In this document: positions 1 through 4,865 of the stretch, in pieces
Layout: the number at the start of each line of letters is the position of its first letter
Numbering within the stretch: the first letter of the stretch is position 1
Assembly (NCBI GenBank): GCA_047609825.1
Contig: JBLFXJ010000471.1
Span: forward strand, 1 to 5,304
Direction of reading: 5' to 3'
Length of the DNA stretch: 5,304 nt
DNA from: GCA-2862545 sp047609825
GTDB lineage: Bacteria; Myxococcota_A; UBA796; GCA-2862545
The notes under the pieces: model-generated
Told to the model about the DNA's origin: nothing
Databases searched by the model: none
What the model saw: only the letters and a program-made list of their open reading frames with translations
Program-made: the position numbers and the translations under genes

Positions 1-1584
1 GGGGCAGACGCCCCGGCCTTCCTCGCCCCAGGCGAATCCGTCACGCTCCCGCTCTCCGGCGTCGCGGGTGTGGGCACGCTGTCCATCGGCAGTGACGACC
101 CGGTCGAGCCGGTGGTCACCGTCGAGCTCGCGGTCGCGCTCCAGGGTCCGCCGGAGCTCAGCTGGACCGCGCCCGAGGACCGCCTGGAGGTCGCCGGCGC
201 CGCCGAGGTGGAGCTGGAGGTGGCCGTGTGGGACGACGCCACCGCGCCCGAGGCGATGTGGGTCGTGTTCACCTCGGATGTGGATGGCGAGCTCGGCGAG
301 GTGGTGCCCGAGCCCGACGGCACCGCCCGGTTCACCTGGGCGCCCCCCCGCTCCCCAGGCATCCACGAGGTCACGGCCGCGGTGTACGACGAGTGCGGCT
401 TCGTGGGCGACGCCCGCCGGTACATCATCGACGTGGGTGTGCCCGACATCGACGTGCGCCCCGGTCGCCTGGGCCTGTCCGGCGTGTGCGGTGCGGTGGA
501 CGAATCGGTCACCGTGCTCAACGTGGGCACGGGCACCCTGATCGTGGACGACGTGCGGGCCCTCGGTGACTGGACCACATCAGCCGTGCCGTTCGAGCTC
601 GCGCCGGGTGACGCGCTGGACGTGGCCCTGCGCACCTCCGGCGGCTCGGGCACCCTCGCCATCGAGAGCAACGACCCTGACGAGCCCCGGGTCGAGATCC
701 CGCTGGATGCCACGGTGGACCTCCCGCCGGTTGTCGAGGTGCACGCGCCACTCCCCGGCGCCGTGTTGCCGATGCTCGGCGATGTGGAGCTGGTGGGCCG
801 GGTGATCGACGACGTGGACCCGCCCGAGACCCTGGGCTTGGTGTGGCGCTCGGATGTGGACGGAGCGGTGGCCTCCGACCCGGCGGCGCCCGACGGCGAG
901 GTGCGCTCGGTGTGGGCGGCCCCGCGCAGCCTCGGCCCCCACGTGCTCACCCTCCAGGTCACCGATTCCTGCGGCAACGTGGCCACCGTCGACGTGCCCG
1001 TCGAGCAGCCCGGCGTGCCCGACATCGAGGTCACCCCGCTGGACGTGGACGCCATCGCCTGCCCGCTCGCGGAGGAGCGGTTCACCGTGCGCAACGTGGG
1101 CAGCGGCGACCTGCTGCTGTACGACGCCCGGGTGGTGGGCCTCGGGTGGTCCGCAGCACCCGCCCCGCCGCCCGTGCTGGTGCCTGGCGACCGGTGGGAG
1201 TTCGACCTGTCCGCCGAGCGCGGAACCGCGACCCTCCAGGTGATGAGCAACGACCCCGACGAGCCCCGGGTCGACGTTCCCCTGGTGGCGACGCCCGATG
1301 CTCCGCCCACCGCCTCGATCTCCGGGCCCGCGCCCGGGAGCATCGTGGGTGCTGGTGATCTGTGGCTCACCGGCCGCGTGAGTGACGACCTCGACCCGCC
1401 CGAATCGCTCCGGGTGGAGTGGTCGAGCGACCTGGACGGCTTCGTGGGCGACAGCGCACCCGACCGCGCGGGCGTGGTGGCGGAGCGGTGGGCCGACCCG
1501 CGCACCGGCGGCGACCACGTGATCACGCTGGATGTATGGGACAGCTGCGGCAACCACGACCAGGCCGTCGTGGGCGTGTGCCAG
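1..1584 (+). repeat. Composite module repeat of about 193 codons inside gene 1
   Basis: The SNDPDEP-type strand recurs at about 91, 667 and 1246, spaced by 192 then 193 codons. The GVPDI(D/E)V boundary recurs at 436 and 1012, exactly 192 codons apart. Nucleotide identity is high around the SNDPDEPRV codons (about 666-700 and 1245-1279) but low elsewhere. This points to old module duplication with local conservation, not a recent tandem duplication. The first copy is cut by the window edge and the third ends at the lectin domain. Confidence 0.85.
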
Positions 1585-2229
1585 GACGAGGTGTACTACG
1601 GCGACACCCTCGATCTCGAGGACTGGACCTTCGCCGGCGTGGCCAGCTGGGACGCGATCAACGAGTGGATCGAGCTCACCCCGGTGATCGGCTCGTCGGT
1701 GGGTTCGGCGTTCGCCACCCACGACACCGTGAGCGCCGGCGACGTGGAGATCGACTTCAGCTTCTACATGGGCGACGGCAGCGGCGCGGACGGGTTCTCG
1801 CTCACCATGCTCGACACGGGCCGCACGATGCGCACCCTCGGCGGCGACGGCGGCTGCCTCGGCTATGGCGAGGGCGTGGGCTGCTCGGGGCTGTTCCTGC
1901 CCGGGTGGAGCATCGAGGTCGACACTTACTTCAACGGCTGGGACCCGACCGGGGCCGACCACGTGGCGTTCAGCTTCGACGGCGACCAGGACGCTCCGAT
2001 GGCGTGGGCCGCGCTGCCCGAGATGGAGGACACGGGCTGGCATACGATGCATGTGGAGGTGAACGCGCCGCACGTGTACGTGACGATCGACGGGGTGCCC
2101 TATATCGACGAAGATATCGTTGGATACTGGGACTTCACCGGGTGGGTCGGGTTCACGGCGTCCACCGGCGGGCTGACCAATACGCACCTGATCGACGCGC
2201 TCGAGGTGGTGGACCACCTGTGCGAGTGA
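1..2229 (+). CDS. Secreted choice-of-anchor/Ig-like repeat protein with C-terminal L-type lectin domain (5' partial)
   Basis: The frame is open from the first base, so the true start lies upstream; 742 residues are visible. Two module types alternate. Choice-of-anchor-D/ASH-like modules (about residues 1-48, 146-239, 338-431) each end in a strand resembling L-x-I-x-SNDPDEPRV-x-PL. Ig/PKD-like modules (about 49-145, 240-336, 434-528) share an SDVDG or SDLDG core and a DxCG motif. Residues about 534-742 look like a legume-type lectin (bacterial L-type lectin family): WTFAG, ADGFS (596-600), GGxGGxLGYG, then E639-x-D641-x-Y-x-N645-x-x-D648 and D653-H654, matching the Ca/Mn and sugar-binding loop, and a closing VGFTASTGG strand. 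Known members bind carbohydrates. A role as a secreted or surface adhesin is inference; any signal peptide or anchor lies outside the window. The next gene is convergent. Confidence 0.9.
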   Translation, partial: GADAPAFLAPGESVTLPLSGVAGVGTLSIGSDDPVEPVVTVELAVALQGPPELSWTAPEDRLEVAGAAEVELEVAVWDDATAPEAMWVVFTSDVDGELGEVVPEPDGTARFTWAPPRSPGIHEVTAAVYDECGFVGDARRYIIDVGVPDIDVRPGRLGLSGVCGAVDESVTVLNVGTGTLIVDDVRALGDWTTSAVPFELAPGDALDVALRTSGGSGTLAIESNDPDEPRVEIPLDATVDLPPVVEVHAPLPGAVLPMLGDVELVGRVIDDVDPPETLGLVWRSDVDGAVASDPAAPDGEVRSVWAAPRSLGPHVLTLQVTDSCGNVATVDVPVEQPGVPDIEVTPLDVDAIACPLAEERFTVRNVGSGDLLLYDARVVGLGWSAAPAPPPVLVPGDRWEFDLSAERGTATLQVMSNDPDEPRVDVPLVATPDAPPTASISGPAPGSIVGAGDLWLTGRVSDDLDPPESLRVEWSSDLDGFVGDSAPDRAGVVAERWADPRTGGDHVITLDVWDSCGNHDQAVVGVCQDEVYYGDTLDLEDWTFAGVASWDAINEWIELTPVIGSSVGSAFATHDTVSAGDVEIDFSFYMGDGSGADGFSLTMLDTGRTMRTLGGDGGCLGYGEGVGCSGLFLPGWSIEVDTYFNGWDPTGADHVAFSFDGDQDAPMAWAALPEMEDTGWHTMHVEVNAPHVYVTIDGVPYIDEDIVGYWDFTGWVGFTASTGGLTNTHLIDALEVVDHLCE

Positions 2230-2233
2230 GCGG

Positions 2234-2258
2234 CCGTCCTCAGCGGCGTGGCGGACGG
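2234..2258. terminator. Weak candidate bidirectional terminator hairpin
   Basis: CCGTCC at 2234-2239 can pair with GGACGG at 2253-2258 around a 13-base loop, directly after the stop of gene 1 and in the gap before the convergent minus-strand operon. There is no U tract on either strand, and six-base GC pairs are common in this base composition, so support is weak. Confidence 0.25.
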
Positions 2259-2260
2259 GG

Positions 2261-2349
2261 CTAGCCTCGGTCGGGCAGGGTGAATGTCCACTTGTCGGTG
2301 CTCAACAGCATCGAGCACGCCCCGAGAGCCAGGGCGCTCGCGGCGGTGT
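2261..2349 (-). other. Possible frame-shifted C-terminal continuation of the 70-residue membrane protein
   Basis: Directly after the TGA of the small membrane protein (2350-2352), the minus strand is open in the -1 frame down to a TAG at 2261-2263. It encodes about 30 residues with an ordinary composition: a hydrophobic stretch (ASALALGACSMLL) followed by STDKWTFTLPDRG. About 27 of 30 codons end in G or C, which resembles coding sequence more than spacer. It lacks its own ribosome binding site. It could be the real C-terminus cut off by a one-base indel (natural or a sequencing error), or chance. No classic slippery heptamer is visible at the junction. Confidence 0.3.
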
Positions 2350-2562
2350 TCAGTCGAAGTAGCAGCGACCGATCCCCGAGGCTTGCTCGCAGGCGGCCCG
2401 GTTCAGCTCGTACAGCATGGCCAGCGGCGCCAGCACGCACATCAAGAACAGGAACACGCTCTTGGCGTTGCCGAGCAGCTCCTTCGGGCTCGCGATCATC
2501 ATGAACCCGACCACGAGCACGGCCATGCTGCCCCACATCGTGAGGGTGTTGTCGATGGTCAC
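2350..2562 (-). CDS. Small two-helix inner-membrane protein, function unknown
   Basis: This 70-residue protein begins at GTG (2560-2562), chosen because GGAGG lies six bases upstream. Two hydrophobic segments are visible, about residues 10-24 and 35-53, joined by a short loop with K27 and K34. By the positive-inside rule the loop is cytoplasmic and both ends face the periplasm. The tail then carries C58 and C67, which could form a disulfide. I recognise no family. It starts 38 bases after the stop of the upstream membrane-anchored gene on the same strand, so the two are probably co-transcribed and may be functionally linked. The reading may be incomplete, because the -1 frame continues with coding-like sequence after the stop. 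An ATG at codon 9 is an alternative start but has no comparable ribosome binding site. Confidence 0.65.
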   Translation of the reverse strand: MTIDNTLTMWGSMAVLVVGFMMIASPKELLGNAKSVFLFLMCVLAPLAMLYELNRAACEQASGIGRCYFD

Positions 2563-2568
2563 CGTGGG

Positions 2569-2573
2569 CCTCC
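2569..2573 (-). promoter_or_regulatory. Ribosome binding site deciding the GTG start of the small membrane protein
   Basis: The minus strand reads GGAGG here, six bases before GTG at 2562. It sits inside a near-perfect palindrome (2567-2579, GGCCTCGGAGGCC on the minus strand) that could fold with 4-bp GC arms and partly hide the site. The site fixes the start codon; any control by the hairpin is inference. Confidence 0.6.
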
Positions 2574-2600
2574 GAGGCCGAGGATACCACACCCGTCGGG

Positions 2601-3677
2601 TCAGGTGAGCGCTCGCGCTCGCCGGCGTTCGACCGTCCAGCGCACGCCCACCGCGACCACCAGCAGGCCGAGCAGCGCGAGCACGATCTGGAGGATCCGG
2701 GGGTCGAGGGAGGCGGCGGCCTGGCGCTGGTGCTGGGCGTGCAGGGCCCAGGTGGGGGCGACCGCCGCGACGGTGACCGCTCCCTCGGTCGGCAGCAGGG
2801 TCAGCTCGACCTCGCCGCCACCAGCGGTCCACAGCGCGCCCACATCGGTGGCGGCGCGGGCCCGCTCGGTTGTGGCGGCTGCTGCTGGCACGAGCTCGCC
2901 GTCGGCATCGCACACCGCGTCGAGTTCGAAGATCACCAGGTCTGCGAGGTCGGTGTCGGGGACGTTGGGTGATCGACCTCGGGCGGCGATCAGCACGACG
3001 GTGCCCTGGCCGGCGAGGGCGGCGTCGAGGGTGGCGGTGGAGGTGCCGCAGGAGTCGTCCAGGTGCACCACCTCCGGCGAGTCCACCGGGAGGCTGAGCC
3101 AGCCGATGGCCTGCTGCGCCACGTCCACGCCCACCCGCAGTGCGCCGTGGCCGCCGTCGATGGACACCGTGGCACCCGGTGCCGCGCGGACGGCCCGGGG
3201 AGCGCTGGCGCCGTCGGCCACGAACACCCGGGTGTTCGGGCCCACCGGCAGGTCGGTGAGGGTGTCGAGGGCGTTGGGGTGGAGGAAGACGTCGACCCCG
3301 GCGTCATCGGCGACCGCCGCCATCGCGTCGAGCTCGCCCACGGTCTGCCGCACGCCGGCCGCGCTGTGCACCGCGTCGTCGCCCCCGGCGTACACCACCC
3401 GCAGCACGTCATCGCCCTCCCGCGCGACGAACACGGCCACCCGGGAGGGGTCGTCGGCCAGGGTGAGCACCCGCGCGCCGATGGCCAGGGACCCCACCTT
3501 GGAGGTGGTGGCGGCGACCCGACCCACGGTGCCGGCCTTGCCCACGACCTTGGCTGCGCCTGCCCCCTTGCTGGCCACCTTCCCGGCGCCGGCCACGAGG
3601 CGGAGCAGGGCCCCGACGCCGGCCTCGGCGGGGGTGGACAGGGTGAGCAGCGGGAGGAGGAGCAGGTATGGGCGCAT
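2601..3677 (-). CDS. Exported protein with C-terminal membrane anchor, function unknown
   Basis: This 358-residue protein starts at ATG (3675-3677), immediately before a classic signal peptide: MRPY, a leucine-rich core, then PAEA with probable cleavage after A19. Residues about 20-66 form a Gly/Ala/Val/Lys/Arg-rich, probably amphipathic stretch (VASKGAGAAKVVGKAG). Residues about 78-300 look like a globular alpha/beta domain with repeated buried strands (VAVFVA, VDVFLH, TRVFVADG, TVVLIAARG, LVIFEL). H177 in DGGHG and C210 in DDSCGTS stand out. A single helix at about 328-345 is followed by a basic tail (R346 to R355), giving a periplasmic domain anchored with a cytoplasmic tail. No family is recognised. 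It is first in a minus-strand operon with the small two-helix protein. The start lacks a Shine-Dalgarno, so the mRNA may be leaderless. The antisense frames are Ser/Arg-rich shadows. Confidence 0.85.
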   Translation of the reverse strand: MRPYLLLLPLLTLSTPAEAGVGALLRLVAGAGKVASKGAGAAKVVGKAGTVGRVAATTSKVGSLAIGARVLTLADDPSRVAVFVAREGDDVLRVVYAGGDDAVHSAAGVRQTVGELDAMAAVADDAGVDVFLHPNALDTLTDLPVGPNTRVFVADGASAPRAVRAAPGATVSIDGGHGALRVGVDVAQQAIGWLSLPVDSPEVVHLDDSCGTSTATLDAALAGQGTVVLIAARGRSPNVPDTDLADLVIFELDAVCDADGELVPAAAATTERARAATDVGALWTAGGGEVELTLLPTEGAVTVAAVAPTWALHAQHQRQAAASLDPRILQIVLALLGLLVVAVGVRWTVERRRARALT

Positions 3678-3682
3678 GGCGC

Positions 3683-3711
3683 AGTGTGGAGTGGGGATGG
3701 CGACGGGGCAA
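3683..3711 (-). promoter_or_regulatory. Candidate promoter of the minus-strand membrane operon
   Basis: On the minus strand, TTGCCC (3711-3706) and CACACT (3688-3683) are separated by 17 bases. The second box lies five bases before the ATG at 3677, so transcription could begin at or next to the start codon, fitting the absence of a ribosome binding site. Box matches are only moderate (about 4/6 and 3/6). Confidence 0.25.
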
Positions 3712-3750
3712 GTGGGAGATCTGCTGGCGGCGGCATAGGTGCTGCGGGTC

Positions 3751-3757
3751 GAGGAGG
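3751..3757 (+). promoter_or_regulatory. Strong ribosome binding site of the DUF4476 gene
   Basis: GAGGAGG lies five bases before ATG at 3763. It settles the start there and not at the in-frame GTG at 3739, which has no purine-rich sequence in place and would add charged residues before the hydrophobic export signal. Confidence 0.75.
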
Positions 3758-3762
3758 CGTCG

Positions 3763-4677
3763 ATGCTGTGGTGCATTCTGGGGATCGCGCTGGCGGGCGA
3801 GGTGGAGGTGACCCTCGGCACGCCGGTGGTGGTGGTGGTGGACGGGCGGGTCGCGACCATCGACACGTCGATGGTGGCCCGCTCGCCGGACCTCGGCGCC
3901 GGCACCCACCTGGTGGAGATCCGGAACATGGTGGGCAAGCGCGTCGCCGAGCAGAAGGTGGAGCTCGGCGCCGATGAGGTGGTGCGGTTCCGCTACGAGC
4001 GGCGCACGCTGACCGAGACCAGCCGGAGTGTCATGGCTCCAGCTCCAGCTCCAGCTCCAGCTCCAGCTCCAGCCCCAGCTCCAGCTCCAGCTCCGGCTCC
4101 AGCGCCTCAGCCGGCGGCTGCCGCGCCCGGGGCGCCCCCCGCCGCGGGCGGGGGCGGGGGCGGGGCCGCGCGGGCCCCCCAGACGCCGACATCCGTGGTC
4201 ACCCAAGGCGGCATCGCGGTGGACGGGCAGCAGGTGGCCACAATGGGCGGCACGGCCACCGAGTCCGGCGCCGAGGTGGGGGTCTCGGTGGTGGACCCGG
4301 CGACCGGCGAGCGGGTGTCCCTGTCTGTGTCGGTGAACGCGTCGGGGTTCGGGATCAACCAGGGCGGGGCGCCTGCCGCAGCACCGGCCCCTCCCTCGGC
4401 GATCAGCGAGTCGGATCTCGCGGCCCTCACCCGCTCGATGGAGGACGCTGCGTTCTCGAGTGACCGGGAGTCGATCCTGCGGACCGCGGCCGCGAACCAC
4501 CACTTCCGCATCGCCCAGGTGGTGCGTTTGCTCGAGCCCATCCCCATGTCCGACGACAAGCTCGCGGCGGTGCGGATGCTCGCTCCGCGGGTGCTCGACC
4601 CGGGCAATGCCCACGCGCTGGGCGCCGCGTTCTCGTTCTCGGCGGACCGCGACGCGGCGCAGGCGCTGTTCCGGTGA
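3763..4677 (+). CDS. Exported DUF4476-domain protein with Ala-Pro linker
   Basis: This 304-residue protein has a short hydrophobic N-terminus (MLWCILGIALAG), probably a signal peptide though it lacks the usual basic residues. Residues about 13-80 are a small beta-rich segment resembling a PEGA-type fold (VVVVVDGR, GTHLVEIRNMVGKRVAEQ). Residues 92-113 are eleven Ala-Pro pairs, and 129-134 are six glycines. A second beta-rich stretch spans about 145-205. The C-terminus, about 215-304, matches DUF4476: repeated F-S-x-D and D-K helices, AQVVRLLEPIPMSDDKLAAVRMLAPRVLD, and a closing FSFSADRDAAQALF. DUF4476 has no established biochemical role but is common in exported proteins of Myxococcota and Bacteroidota. 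The gene is divergent from the membrane operon across an 85-base gap. A periplasmic or surface location is inferred from the export signal and the Pro-rich spacer. Confidence 0.88.
   Translation: MLWCILGIALAGEVEVTLGTPVVVVVDGRVATIDTSMVARSPDLGAGTHLVEIRNMVGKRVAEQKVELGADEVVRFRYERRTLTETSRSVMAPAPAPAPAPAPAPAPAPAPAPAPQPAAAAPGAPPAAGGGGGGAARAPQTPTSVVTQGGIAVDGQQVATMGGTATESGAEVGVSVVDPATGERVSLSVSVNASGFGINQGGAPAAAPAPPSAISESDLAALTRSMEDAAFSSDRESILRTAAANHHFRIAQVVRLLEPIPMSDDKLAAVRMLAPRVLDPGNAHALGAAFSFSADRDAAQALFR
4036..4101 (+). repeat. Hexanucleotide simple-sequence repeat, 11 units of GCTCCA
   Basis: Eleven tandem 6-base units are present: nine exact GCTCCA, one GCCCCA (4072) and one GCTCCG (4090). Each encodes Ala-Pro. 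The T- and A-ending codons contrast sharply with the G/C-ending codons of the rest of the gene, indicating recent expansion by slippage. Unit gain or loss preserves the frame, so linker length could vary between strains. Confidence 0.95.
4146..4165 (+). other. Potential G-quadruplex motif within the DUF4476 gene
   Basis: Four G tracts of 3, 5, 5 and 4 bases are separated by single C residues on the coding strand. This fits the standard G-quadruplex pattern with one-base loops, normally the most stable class. It encodes most of the six-glycine run, so it may be only a by-product of Gly codons in a GC-rich gene. Whether it folds in the DNA or mRNA is unknown. Confidence 0.6.
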
Positions 4678-4679
4678 GC

Positions 4680-4865
4680 GGGGTCAGCTAGCCTCTCGGC
4701 CCGCCGCCAGCCGGGTGTGAGGCTGCCGTCCGCCAGGGCCGCCTGCAGGTCATCCGCCCCGCCGATGAGCGCCCGGGGTGGCAAGAGGGCGGTGTGGCGG
4801 TCGCCCGCGCGGAATACCCGGTGCCACCTTCCCCGGATCCCGGTGACCGACTCCCCATCCGCCAT
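4680..4865 (-). pseudogene. Cryptic minus-strand coding frame, possible small or broken gene
   Basis: From ATG at 4863-4865, five bases after GGAGGT, the minus strand encodes about 62 residues of protein-like sequence, including WHRVFRAGDRHTALLPPRAL and GGADDLQAALADGSLTPGW. Roughly 86% of codons end in G or C and first positions are more GC-rich than second positions, the order expected of true genes; the plus-strand frame sharing these third positions shows the reverse. There is no in-frame stop until 4107, because the frame runs on antisense through the DUF4476 gene with shared third positions. Both other minus frames stop together at 4690-4684 (TAG and TGA), as if the real end lies there and an indel hides it. 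It overlaps the assigned start of the plus-strand gene at 4843. It may be a frameshifted small gene, a remnant, or chance. Confidence 0.38.

Noticed and set aside
580..2217. Long open frame on the minus strand (545 codons) opposite gene 1
   Set aside because: The product is His/Val/Arg/Gly-rich low-complexity sequence, while the plus strand encodes clear repeat and lectin modules.
2284..3738. Long open frame on the plus strand (484 codons) across the membrane operon
   Set aside because: Its translation is Ser/Arg/Thr/Ala-rich without domains, and the minus strand shows a signal peptide, ordered strands and a membrane anchor in the same stretch. It is an antisense shadow kept open by high GC.
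3739..3762. Upstream GTG start for the DUF4476 gene
   Set aside because: It has no ribosome binding site and would put charged residues before the export signal; ATG 3763 has GAGGAGG five bases upstream.
4036..4101. CRISPR-like array
   Set aside because: Units are 6 bases long, contiguous, with no spacers, and lie in frame inside a gene.
3409..4614. Minus-strand frame of 401 codons with a repeated Trp-Ser motif
   Set aside because: The repeated Trp-Ser run is just the antisense reading of the GCTCCA repeat, and the rest is His/Arg-rich shadow.
4107..4677. Extension of the cryptic minus-strand frame through the DUF4476 gene
   Set aside because: The plus strand here encodes recognisable DUF4476. 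The minus frame shares its third codon positions, which explains why it stays open without being coding.
4717..4842. Upstream starts (GTG 4717, ATG 4765) for the last plus-strand gene
   Set aside because: The added sequence is Arg/Pro/Ser-rich with second-position GC above first-position GC, which is not coding-like on this strand.
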